A stretch of DNA of 47,377 bases from Anderseniella sp. GTDB lineage: Bacteria; Pseudomonadota; Alphaproteobacteria; Rhizobiales; Aestuariivirgaceae. The first letter of the stretch is position 1. Each line of letters opens with the position of its first letter. Below, piece by piece: positions 1 to 7,203 of the stretch. The stretch is taken from the NCBI GenBank assembly GCA_030626025.1, contig DAOUPT010000025.1:1-47377 (forward strand), given 5' to 3'. Under the pieces are notes generated by a model that was not told the origin of the DNA, did no database searches, and worked only from the letters and a program-made list of their open reading frames with translations. The position numbers and the translations under genes are program-made.

Positions 1-753
1 AACTGGCGTGGCGCCTAATGCCTGAATGGCGTAGGTGAAGAAAATCAGGGCAAGGAAACTGGGGCCAAGGCCCTGAAATACCGCCTGGAGCAGGATTTCT
101 GAGGTGGCGGCGCTGGCGAGACCCGAGGGTAGCAGGAAATACCAGATTGGTAGGAACAGCAGGGCGTTGGGCAGGTTTATAATGGCCAGGGTTTGTTTGG
201 CGGTCAGTTTCCACAGCCGCACGAGTACGGCATAGGCGGCCAGAACAAATGAAGCGACAATGAAAAATGGCAGGCCGAGCAGATTGGTGCTGCCAGCAGT
301 TTGCATGTTTTCATAACCAACCGCGATGCTGCCGGTCACAATGATAGCGACGGCAATATAGGCGTTTTTGCTGAGCCGGTCACCGAGCCATAGCCAGGCA
401 AACAGGGCGGTGAAGATCGGCATGGTGCCATTGGCGAAAACACCGGCAAAGGCGGCTGGTGAATAGTCAAGGCCGCTGTACATAAGTCCCGAATAGATCG
501 CACCGGGACCGCAGGCGGCCAGAGTGAGGATCTTGGCGAGTGATAAATGCCGGGGCCAGTATATATAAACAAAAGGCAGGGTGACGATACCGCCGACCAT
601 GAAGCGCAGGGCGGTGATGTCAAAAGGGGTCAGATTGCCGGTAACACCGAGCCGGGCAAAGACAATAAAGCCCGACCAGATGGCAATAAAACCAAAGCCG
701 CAGAGATAGCCGAGTAACTTGCTGGAAGACGCGTTCGGGGAGGGAGCATTCAT
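1..753 (-). CDS. DMT-family (EamA) transporter, partial (C-terminus beyond window)
   Basis: Reading from the ATG at 753 to the window edge gives 251 uninterrupted residues beginning MNAPSPNASSSK. The protein is a chain of hydrophobic helices, eight or so in the visible part. Repeated EamA features are visible, such as the early stretch LRFMVGG and the later AGVFANGTMPIFTALFAW, in which a second-helix proline-containing motif follows a short loop. Proteins of this drug/metabolite transporter family export or import small metabolites across the inner membrane with ten helices; the substrate cannot be read from sequence. The last one or two helices lie outside the window. The start has only a weak ribosome site (GTGGA). 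It runs in the same direction as the metal-sensor operon upstream of it, 57 bases away, but has no evident functional link. Confidence 0.85.
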   Translation of the reverse strand, partial: MNAPSPNASSSKLLGYLCGFGFIAIWSGFIVFARLGVTGNLTPFDITALRFMVGGIVTLPFVYIYWPRHLSLAKILTLAACGPGAIYSGLMYSGLDYSPAAFAGVFANGTMPIFTALFAWLWLGDRLSKNAYIAVAIIVTGSIAVGYENMQTAGSTNLLGLPFFIVASFVLAAYAVLVRLWKLTAKQTLAIINLPNALLFLPIWYFLLPSGLASAATSEILLQAVFQGLGPSFLALIFFTYAIQALGATPV

Positions 754-810
754 TCCACAGCTTTGCACCAGAATTTTGAATTAGCCAAGGGGGATGAGGC
801 CGATATCAAA

Positions 811-1335
811 TTAAAACCTTGAAGACTTCCTGAACCATCGGCGTCGTGGTGGATGTTCGAGGGTTTGGGCATAGGTTTTGCGCTCTGATGGTGTCAGGCT
901 GGTGATGAAATCTTTGGTCAGGGCGCTGGCTTTTTCATGCAGCGCCGTTTCAGCCTGTTTGACAGCGGCGTAGGTTTTGTCGAAACCGGCCTGACTGTCG
1001 GGTTGACTGGTGATCTGGCGGGCAAAATCAAGGCGGGTATTGGCCAGATTTTTCAGTTCAGCCTGCATATTGGAGCGGTGCATGCGCACCAGTTGGCGCA
1101 TTTCGTGGCGGCGCTGGCGGGGTAGTTTCCACATCATATGGCGACCGGCGTGATGCATGGCACCGGGTCTGGCGAGGGCTGCATAGGGGCCTTTACCGGT
1201 CATATAATGGCCGGACATAAAAACCCGTGTTGAAACGGCGCCAATGATCAGCAGATTAAAGGCAAGGGAAACTGTCAGCAGGATTTTCATCCAGCGTGGT
1301 GCTTTGGTTTTAGTCGGGTTTGTTTGTTCGGTCAT
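811..1335 (-). CDS. Periplasmic heavy-metal-sensor-like protein (CnrX/ZraP-type)
   Basis: 174 residues with a cytoplasmic lysine-rich N-terminus, one membrane helix at about residues 17-38, and a periplasmic helical part rich in His, Met and Arg (HHAGRHMMWKLPRQRRHEMR around 60-80). This fits the periplasmic metal-resistance sensor family (CnrX, ZraP, Spy-like), in which a helical hairpin binds metal or misfolded protein. It overlaps the anti-sigma gene by four bases (ATGA), so the two are probably translated together. Gene order sigma, anti-sigma, sensor matches the CnrH-CnrY-CnrX arrangement of metal-responsive ECF systems; that this one senses metal, and which metal, is inference. The C-terminus is strongly basic (PPRRRWFRKSSRF), which is unusual for a purely periplasmic sensor. 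Confidence 0.7.
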   Translation of the reverse strand: MTEQTNPTKTKAPRWMKILLTVSLAFNLLIIGAVSTRVFMSGHYMTGKGPYAALARPGAMHHAGRHMMWKLPRQRRHEMRQLVRMHRSNMQAELKNLANTRLDFARQITSQPDSQAGFDKTYAAVKQAETALHEKASALTKDFITSLTPSERKTYAQTLEHPPRRRWFRKSSRF

Positions 1336-1763
1336 AATAAATTCTCTGACGGGGTTATGCCGTCGATTACGCTGTAGAAATTAAAAATATCATCGTTTGG
1401 CGACGAGTGGAGTCCGGCCAGTTCAAGCGGCGCGGCAATCAGATTATCGGCAATGCCGCTGGTGCCGGCCCAGATGCCTAAAATCAGTGAGGCTGCCATC
1501 AGACCGCCTGCCAATGCGTTATCGCTTAGCCATCTGTGCGGGGGTTGGCGGGAAGAATTGCCGGGGAAGGCAATGATGTTGGTTGCCGGATTGTTGGTGG
1601 TTGCGGTGGCCAGAATATTTCCATGTAAAGCTGGTGAAGCAGGAACGTCAGGGGCCATGTCGAGCAGGACCGATGCGATAATATCCTGGCGCAGGTTTGG
1701 TGAAAGCGGGACTTTAGGGGCCTCGTTCAGCAATCTGGTGATGTGGTCATTATCCTGTGTCAT
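1332..1763 (-). CDS. Putative anti-sigma factor, single membrane helix
   Basis: 143 residues. The soluble N-terminal 80 residues contain two similar short segments (VPLSPNLRQDIIASVL and VPASPALHGNILAT) that may be sigma-binding helices. One membrane helix lies around residues 86-106 (ALAGGLMAASLILGIWAG). A short periplasmic tail follows. There is no HxxxCxxC zinc motif, so this is not a ZAS-type anti-sigma factor. The call rests mainly on position: its start overlaps the sigma factor stop by four bases, and its stop overlaps the sensor start by four bases. This layout is typical of a membrane anti-sigma protein (CnrY-like role) holding the sigma factor until the periplasmic sensor signals. 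The primary sequence alone would not identify it. Confidence 0.65.
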   Translation of the reverse strand: MTQDNDHITRLLNEAPKVPLSPNLRQDIIASVLLDMAPDVPASPALHGNILATATTNNPATNIIAFPGNSSRQPPHRWLSDNALAGGLMAASLILGIWAGTSGIADNLIAAPLELAGLHSSPNDDIFNFYSVIDGITPSENLL

Positions 1764-2365
1764 GGGTTTGTTCCATCGAGTAGTTCGGCTAAGTCAGTCT
1801 GTAGTGATGCTTTCAGCGCCCGCCGGGCACGTCCTAACAATGATTCAATCGCTTCAACGCTGGTATTCATAATCTCTGCCGCCTCGATATTGTTGAGTTC
1901 CTGAAAATGTGACAGGGCAATGGCGTGGCGCTGGCGTTCGGGCAGGCGGGCAATGGCGTCTGCAACCCGCTGGGCCCGGCTGGTGTTAATGGCAGCGCGT
2001 TCCGGTGTCGGGCGATTATCAGCCATTGTCGCTTCAATGGTCTCAAGTGGTACGGTTTTGACTTTGCGCTGACGGTCGATGCAGGCGTTCATGGTCACGC
2101 GGTACAGCCATGTTGAGAATTTGGCTTTTCCCGGTGTGAAGCTTTGCGGATTTTTCCACAATTTCAAAAACACTTCTTGAGCAATGTCGTCCACATCAGC
2201 GTGTGATGCCAGAACCCGCCACGCCAGCGATCGAACATTTTCGAGGTGCCGGTCAAGCAATTGGGCAAATGCCGCCTCGTCCCTGCTGGCGATTTTGGCC
2301 AGCAGGTCCTGATCGAGGGGGATTGAGGCATTCACGTCCATTTGAAGGTCCGGTTTTGCCAACAT
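1760..2365 (-). CDS. ECF-family RNA polymerase sigma factor
   Basis: 201 residues. Region 2 is clear at about residues 30-95: DVDDIAQEVFLKLWKNP (core-binding/-10 recognition) followed by FSTWLYRVTMNACIDRQRK. Region 4 is at about 130-190, with RLPERQRHAIALSHFQ and the helix-turn-helix segment NIEAAEIMNTSVEAIESLL. There is no region 1.1 or 3, which defines the extracytoplasmic-function class. It starts one base after the EF-hand gene stop, and its own stop overlaps the anti-sigma start (ATGA), so the four genes form one transcription unit. Such sigma factors usually activate their own operon. An internal ATG eight codons further on is a possible alternative start. Target genes other than the operon are unknown. 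Confidence 0.93.
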   Translation of the reverse strand: MLAKPDLQMDVNASIPLDQDLLAKIASRDEAAFAQLLDRHLENVRSLAWRVLASHADVDDIAQEVFLKLWKNPQSFTPGKAKFSTWLYRVTMNACIDRQRKVKTVPLETIEATMADNRPTPERAAINTSRAQRVADAIARLPERQRHAIALSHFQELNNIEAAEIMNTSVEAIESLLGRARRALKASLQTDLAELLDGTNP

Positions 2366-2366
2366 T

Positions 2367-3236
2367 TTAGTTCGAGGTTTTAGGCTCTTTTTTTATGCCC
2401 ATACCTTGGCCCTGACCTTGGTCCATACCCTGGCCTTGGCCCATACCTTGGCCCATGCCTCGGCCTTGACCCATGCCGTAGCCGCGGTGCATACCCTGGC
2501 CGTAACCTTGACCCATGCCGTAACCACGGTGCATACCCTGGCCGTAGCCCTGATGCATGCCGTAACCACGATGCATGCCCTGGCCGTAGCCTTGACCCAT
2601 GCCGTAGCCGCGGCGCATGCCTTGCATGCCCATACCTTTTCCTTTTCTCATGCGACCCATGCCGCCACGACCGCGCTTGTGCAATCGCCGGGCTTCCTGT
2701 TTGGTGACTTTACCATCTCCATTGGCATCGGCACGGTCGAAATGGCGCATTGGCCTTTTTTCAAATTCTTCTTTGCTGATTTGGCCATCGCCATTGGTGT
2801 CCAGTTTGGACAGCATTTTATAACGCATCTTGATTTGTTTACGGCGCAGGCGCTTTTCGATTACCTTGTCGATTTCAGCTACTGTTACCGTGCCGTCACC
2901 ATCAGCGTCCATTTTAGTAAAGCGTTCGGCACGGGCCGCTTGTGCTTCGGCGCGGGTAATTACGCCATCTTTGTCGGCATCGAGCTTTTTGAACATCATC
3001 CTGCCTTTGGCCATACCACCGCGCATTCCCATACGCATGCCCATGCCGCCCCGGTGCATGCCCATGCCGCCCCGGTGCATTCCCATGCCACCCTGATGCA
3101 TTCCCATGCCACCCTGATGCACACCCATGCCGCCCATTCTGTGGTGACCGCCTTGTTGGCCAAAGGCATATGCTGCGGTGGTGCTCATAGCTAAAGTAGC
3201 CAGAACAGTGAGAACGATTGTTTTTTTGCGGGTCAT
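2367..3236 (-). CDS. Secreted EF-hand calcium-binding-like protein with Gly/Met/His repeats
   Basis: 289 residues starting with a signal peptide (MTRKKTIVLT then a hydrophobic stretch ending AYA). Residues 34-78 are a tandem GGMGMH repeat. Four complete EF-hand loops follow: D86-D88-D90-E97, D110-D112-D114-E121, D146-N148-D150-E157 and D170-N172-D174-E181, each with glutamate at loop position 12. Residues 185-280 are a second low-complexity zone of GYGMGQGYGQGMHR-type repeats, again His- and Met-rich and able in principle to bind soft metals. The ATG is preceded by GGAG. It is the first gene of the sigma/anti-sigma/sensor operon, with one base separating it from the sigma gene, so it is probably both target and part of that response. 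A role in binding calcium or another metal in the periplasm is inferred from the motifs only. Confidence 0.85.
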   Translation of the reverse strand: MTRKKTIVLTVLATLAMSTTAAYAFGQQGGHHRMGGMGVHQGGMGMHQGGMGMHRGGMGMHRGGMGMRMGMRGGMAKGRMMFKKLDADKDGVITRAEAQAARAERFTKMDADGDGTVTVAEIDKVIEKRLRRKQIKMRYKMLSKLDTNGDGQISKEEFEKRPMRHFDRADANGDGKVTKQEARRLHKRGRGGMGRMRKGKGMGMQGMRRGYGMGQGYGQGMHRGYGMHQGYGQGMHRGYGMGQGYGQGMHRGYGMGQGRGMGQGMGQGQGMDQGQGQGMGIKKEPKTSN

Positions 3237-3257
3237 TTTGGAGTCTCCATTGTTTGG

Positions 3258-3284
3258 GTATCGTCTGAGAGTATGCCCTTACAA
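3258..3284 (-). promoter_or_regulatory. Possible ECF-type promoter of the EF-hand/sigma operon
   Basis: On the minus strand, TGTAAG (3284-3279) and CGATAC (3263-3258) are separated by 15 bases, and the start would fall about 15 bases before the EF-hand ATG. This is the only gap in which the operon promoter can lie (3237-3306). The hexamers resemble ECF-type elements loosely; spacing is a little short. This is a suggestion from position, not a recognised consensus. Confidence 0.25.
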
Positions 3285-3306
3285 CGCAGCTGTGGCAAAA
3301 TTCCGT

Positions 3307-5121
3307 CTAAATTTCTTTTGTGGCGCTTTTTAACCAGCTGGAAGTTTGATCATCAAGCAGCGGAGAAACCTGATCAAATACGCGCTGATGATAGGCATTA
3401 AGCCATTGTTTTTCTGTGTCACTCAATAAATCAGCATTGATCAGGCGTTGGTCGATGGGGGCCAAGGTCAGGGTTTCAAAGGCGAGCATTTTGCGGTTTC
3501 CGCCCTCAATATCCTGCGCATCTGTCACCGCAACAAGGTTTTCGATGCGAATGCCAAAGTCGCCCTCCTGATAATAGCCGGGTTCATTTGACAGGATCAT
3601 GCCGGGTTTTAAGGCAACGCGACCGGCTTTTGAGATACTGGCCGGGCCTTCGTGAACACATAAATAGCTGCCGACGCCATGACCAGTGCCATGATCAAAA
3701 TCCAGACCGGCATTCCACAAATGCTGACGGGCCAGTGTATCAAGCTGGGCACCATTGGTGCCGACCGGAAAACGGGCCATTGACAGGCCGATCATGCCTT
3801 TAAGAACCCGGGTATTGCAATCGCGCATCTCATTGGTTGGGGTTCCGACAATTATGGTACGGGTAATGTCAGTGGTGCCATCGCGATATTGAGCGCCGGA
3901 ATCGCATAAAAATATCTGGTTCTGTTTCAATGGCCGATTGGATTGGGTGGTAACGCGATAATGGGGCAGGGCGGCGTGTGGTCCGGCTGCTGAAATGGTA
4001 TCGAAGGAGATTTCCAGCAATACATCTGTTTTAATGCGCAGGGCTTCAAGCTTTTGCGCCACCGATATTTCATCCAGATCGCCTTTTGGGGCTTCGTGGT
4101 CGAGCCAGCACAGAAAACGGGCCATGACGGCGCCATCACGAAGATGGGCGGCGCGGGCACCTTGCAATTCGGCCCGGTTTTTAGTGGCTTTGGGCAGCAC
4201 ACATGGGTCATCACCGGAAATAATCGAGGCGTTGTTGTTGAGCAACAGAAGGCGGATTTGTTCTGGCGTTGTGGCCTTGTCAAGCAACACATGGGCGCTG
4301 GCTTTACCAAGGGTGTCTAGCGCCGACTGGAACTGGTCGGGAGACTGGATGTTAGTGGTCTGGTTGAGCGTTGCAGCGACATCTTCAGGCACTTTGGCCG
4401 GGTCTATAAACAATTGTGCCTTGGCGTTGGCATTTATGATGGCGTAAGAGAGCACCACGGGGTTGTGGGTGATTTCGGCACCGCGAATGTTAAACAGCCA
4501 AGAGACGCTGTCTGAGCGGGTGATGACAGCGGCATCGGCGCCTTTATCCTTCAGGGTTTTTTGTATCTCGGTAATCTTGTCGGCGGTTGATTGACCGGCA
4601 TACTGCATTGGCTGGGCAAAAACCGGTTTTGATGGTTTTTCCGGTTGATCGGACCAAATGGTATCGACAGGGTTGATTTTGACGCCGATCAGCTCGGCAT
4701 CGGCAGAATGAGCGGTTTTTTCGAATTTGTCAGTCTGGCTGGCGGTGAGCAACCACGGGTCGAATCCGAGACGCTGACCGGATTTGAGATTTTCCTTGAG
4801 CCATTTGGTTGGGGTGATGTCGGCAAGGCCCAGAGTCGTGATGACGGTTTCGTCAGTTTGTTCGGCCCCTTGAATGGTGTAGCGGCCATCAACGAAAATC
4901 GCCGCCTTGTCTTGCAGGACAATGGCACTGCCAGCGGACCCTGTGAAACCGGTCAACCAGGCGAGGCGTTCGGCGTAGGCGGGCAGGTATTCGCCCTGGA
5001 ATTCATCGGCATGGGGAATGATAAAGCCATCGAGGTTTTGGTTTTTGAGTTCATCGCGCAGGGCTGTAATCCGGCTGGTGCTTTGGTCGCGTTGGCTGAC
5101 GTCTTTGAATGATTGGTACAT
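3307..5121 (-). CDS. Xaa-Pro aminopeptidase (M24B family)
   Basis: 604 residues, the usual length of the long, three-domain aminopeptidase P form. It removes N-terminal residues that precede proline, using two metal ions, and probably acts in the cytoplasm since no signal peptide is seen. Two creatinase-like domains (about 1-150 and 165-310) precede the pita-bread catalytic domain (about 320-550). The five expected metal ligands are present: D407 and D418 (in CDSG and GTTDITRT), H481 (GTGHGVG), E513 (SNEPGYY) and E527 (RIENL). The opening motif DGFIIPHADEFQGEYLP and the segment LTGFTGSAG are characteristic. It stands alone, between the EF-hand operon promoter and a 268-base intergenic region. 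The ribosome site is weak. Confidence 0.95.
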   Translation of the reverse strand: MYQSFKDVSQRDQSTSRITALRDELKNQNLDGFIIPHADEFQGEYLPAYAERLAWLTGFTGSAGSAIVLQDKAAIFVDGRYTIQGAEQTDETVITTLGLADITPTKWLKENLKSGQRLGFDPWLLTASQTDKFEKTAHSADAELIGVKINPVDTIWSDQPEKPSKPVFAQPMQYAGQSTADKITEIQKTLKDKGADAAVITRSDSVSWLFNIRGAEITHNPVVLSYAIINANAKAQLFIDPAKVPEDVAATLNQTTNIQSPDQFQSALDTLGKASAHVLLDKATTPEQIRLLLLNNNASIISGDDPCVLPKATKNRAELQGARAAHLRDGAVMARFLCWLDHEAPKGDLDEISVAQKLEALRIKTDVLLEISFDTISAAGPHAALPHYRVTTQSNRPLKQNQIFLCDSGAQYRDGTTDITRTIIVGTPTNEMRDCNTRVLKGMIGLSMARFPVGTNGAQLDTLARQHLWNAGLDFDHGTGHGVGSYLCVHEGPASISKAGRVALKPGMILSNEPGYYQEGDFGIRIENLVAVTDAQDIEGGNRKMLAFETLTLAPIDQRLINADLLSDTEKQWLNAYHQRVFDQVSPLLDDQTSSWLKSATKEI

Positions 5122-5389
5122 GTTTTCTACATAGAGCAGTTTGTGTGAAGTGGGAACTTTTTTCCGAAATGGGAGCGAAAGTCACTGAAAATCAGTGCTG
5201 AAATGAGGCGAAAAAACGGCAGATATTAACGGATTATGAATGTAGCTATGCGTTGTTCGCATGGCTGCGTCTATGCATTAGCGCTGGTGAATATATATAG
5301 GTTTCCCATATAAGGGGACATCAAACGTTGTGCGGCGCACGCAAACATATTGCATCGCACAATAAAACCAGCCTAGAGGAGTTCAGGTT

Positions 5390-5599
5390 ATGACTGCAAT
5401 CACTTTTGACTATAACACCGACGTATTTAGCAATCTGTTTCGTCTGGTTGTAAAAACCCCTTTTAATGCCGTAAAAGCCGCTCATAAATTTTATGTCCGC
5501 TCACAGGCTGCAGCAGAGCTTGCTGCAATGGATGATCATATGCTAGCCGATATTGGTGTTAACCGCACTGAAATCCACGCCAAAGTTTGGGGCTACTAA
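5390..5599 (+). CDS. DUF1127 small protein
   Basis: 69 residues with the DUF1127 core near the C-terminus: ELAAMDDHMLADIGVNRTEI, where the D-x-x-L-x-D-I-G pattern is typical. Small Arg-rich DUF1127 proteins in alphaproteobacteria have been linked to stress, phosphate and RNA-related regulation, but no activity can be assigned here. The N-terminal 30 residues differ from the second DUF1127 gene at 33571. A strong ribosome site (AGAGGAG, 5375-5381) precedes the ATG. The stop is 12 bases from the convergent prmA stop. The 268 bases upstream (5122-5389) contain a short CACTGA/TCAGTG hairpin at 5183-5197 but no motif I can name. Confidence 0.85.
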   Translation: MTAITFDYNTDVFSNLFRLVVKTPFNAVKAAHKFYVRSQAAAELAAMDDHMLADIGVNRTEIHAKVWGY

Positions 5600-5611
5600 G
5601 AAGCTTATTCT

Positions 5612-6589
5612 TTAAACCGCGGCAAAGCGGCGACCTAGCCATTTTGCAATCAGAATTTGTCCGGTACGATCCCTTTGGGGAGCATCGTGCCGGGCATTTT
5701 TTTTGGCCGCTTGTTGGGGATAGCCCATGACCAGCGTACTCCAGTTGTTCAGCCGGTAGCGTTTTTTCACCACCAGCCCCTGCGCGCGCCATGCGGCCAG
5801 CACCCAGCGTTCCTGGTCGACCATCAGGCCGGAAAGGATGACGTGGCCTTTGGCTGATATCAGCGGGGCAATTTTAGGGGCAAGGTTAACCAGTGGTCCG
5901 GCCAGAATGTTGGCGAAAATCAGATCATAGGGGGCGCGGTGGCGGATGGTTTGATGATCTATGCCGATGGCGGTTGCGGTTTTGGTGAAAGGTGCAACCA
6001 GATTGGCGCGGGCGTTCAGTTTTGCAACGCGCACCGCTTCAGGATCAATGTCGCTGGCAATCACCGGCTTCTTCAACAAACGAGCTGCTGCGATGGCCAG
6101 AACGCCGGTGCCGCAGCCGACATCGAGAATATTATTAATAGTGCTTGATTTGGCCAGCCCATCTAGCGCCAGCAGGCAGCCGGTTGTGGTGCCGTGATGA
6201 CCGGTGCCAAAGGCGGTGCCAGCATCGATTTCAAGGTTGATGGTGGTGGTTGGTCTGATATGGCGGTCATGACTACCATGAACATAAAAACGTCCGGCGC
6301 GGACCGGCGACAGGCCTTTGAGGGATTCTTCGACCCAGTTGCGGTCTTGCACTGGGCTGATCGACAATTGGTTTGTGGTGAGAGGGCTGTCGATTAACAG
6401 GGGGGCGAAACTATCTGCGTCGGGTTTTTCATCATAATAAGCTTCGATTGCCCACAAATCCTTTGCTTCGTCAACACAATTGCACGAAACTGCATGGGCG
6501 TCTGGAAAGTAGGCCTCATCGAGCATACTGGACAGAAACAGCGCGGCATCTTTGGGCAGGCCCGGTGTTGTGAGGATGTATTGTTGCAT
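5612..6589 (-). CDS. prmA: Ribosomal protein L11 methyltransferase
   Basis: 325 residues. It is a class I SAM-dependent methyltransferase that trimethylates lysines and the N-terminus of ribosomal protein L11 in the cytoplasm. The signature lies in the middle: DAGTAFGTGHHGTTTGCL just before motif I (ILDVGCGTGVLAIAAARL), then the acidic loop VIASDIDPEAV, and the catalytic-site motif DLIFANILAGPL, which corresponds to the NPPF/NxxxxPL motif of L11 enzymes. The N-terminal domain (about 1-110) is the poorly conserved L11-recognition part. About 30 residues at the C-terminus (from YPQQAAKK) are a basic extension beyond the usual end of the family. It is the last gene of a three-gene run with the phosphatase (44 bases) and helicase. 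Confidence 0.93.
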   Translation of the reverse strand: MQQYILTTPGLPKDAALFLSSMLDEAYFPDAHAVSCNCVDEAKDLWAIEAYYDEKPDADSFAPLLIDSPLTTNQLSISPVQDRNWVEESLKGLSPVRAGRFYVHGSHDRHIRPTTTINLEIDAGTAFGTGHHGTTTGCLLALDGLAKSSTINNILDVGCGTGVLAIAAARLLKKPVIASDIDPEAVRVAKLNARANLVAPFTKTATAIGIDHQTIRHRAPYDLIFANILAGPLVNLAPKIAPLISAKGHVILSGLMVDQERWVLAAWRAQGLVVKKRYRLNNWSTLVMGYPQQAAKKNARHDAPQRDRTGQILIAKWLGRRFAAV

Positions 6590-6633
6590 CGGAAAACTGA
6601 ATCTTTTGAATCGGTTGGGCGGGTTGGTTTGGT

Positions 6634-7194
6634 TTACAAATGAACTGCTTGCCAGCTTTCGTCCGGGTTTTGGGGTGGATCATGGCGAACCGGTTGGCCA
6701 TTCGGTAAAACCCGCATTTTTGTGGGGGGCAAAATGTCTCTAACCGGCATATATATACCGCCATGGGCAACAATCAATATCGGACCGGGATTGGTCAGGG
6801 CTTGATTGATGGCGTCGCGGGCCCGGTCGAGAAAGTCATGGTAAGGTTCGACTTCTGCCGGGGTAGAACTGGAATCACCGGTTAGCCAATCGGCCAGCCA
6901 GCCGTAACTTTCAGTTCCTTCGTGCGGGCCAAAGTTGCATTCCTTTAGGCCGGCAATTTCGAAAATCGGGCAGTTTAGCGTTTCATTGATAATATCAGCA
7001 GTCTTGCGGGCTCGTTGTAATGGGCTGGAATAAATAGCGCTTACCGGCTCGCCAGCCAGCTTGTCCTTTGCCTCATGAGCTTGAGCAATGCCGGTATCAT
7101 TAAGCGGTACATCGGTATTGCCCTGCAGCTTCTTGGTCAGGTTCCAGTCGGTCTGACCGTGGCGGACATAGTAGAATTGTTGGTGGGTTATCAT
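6634..7194 (-). CDS. Histidine phosphatase family protein (phosphoglycerate mutase-like)
   Basis: 186 residues. The family signature is at the N-terminus: YYVRHGQTDWN with R11 and the phosphate-accepting H12. R61 (SSPLQRARKTAD), acidic E85 (GLKECNFG) and the second histidine H144 (VAHGG) complete the active site. The overall pattern, including LNDTGIAQA, fits broad-specificity phosphatases of the PhoE/GpmB/CobC type; cobalamin genes are absent, so CobC is not supported. The substrate is unknown. It lies 9 bases after the helicase stop and 44 bases before prmA, so it is probably co-transcribed with both. The ribosome site is weak. Confidence 0.88.
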   Translation of the reverse strand: MITHQQFYYVRHGQTDWNLTKKLQGNTDVPLNDTGIAQAHEAKDKLAGEPVSAIYSSPLQRARKTADIINETLNCPIFEIAGLKECNFGPHEGTESYGWLADWLTGDSSSTPAEVEPYHDFLDRARDAINQALTNPGPILIVAHGGIYMPVRDILPPTKMRVLPNGQPVRHDPPQNPDESWQAVHL

Positions 7195-7203
7195 GACAGT
7201 TAC

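Noticed and set aside
3000-3125. Regular short repeats that might suggest a CRISPR array
   Set aside because: Repeat units are 18 bases or so, contiguous without spacers, and in frame with a coding sequence.
2406-3194. Long plus-strand open frame (262 codons) opposite the EF-hand gene
   Set aside because: It is the complement of the GGMGMH/GYGMGQ repeats, which keep another frame open. It has no ribosome site and a repetitive Ala/His/Thr composition.
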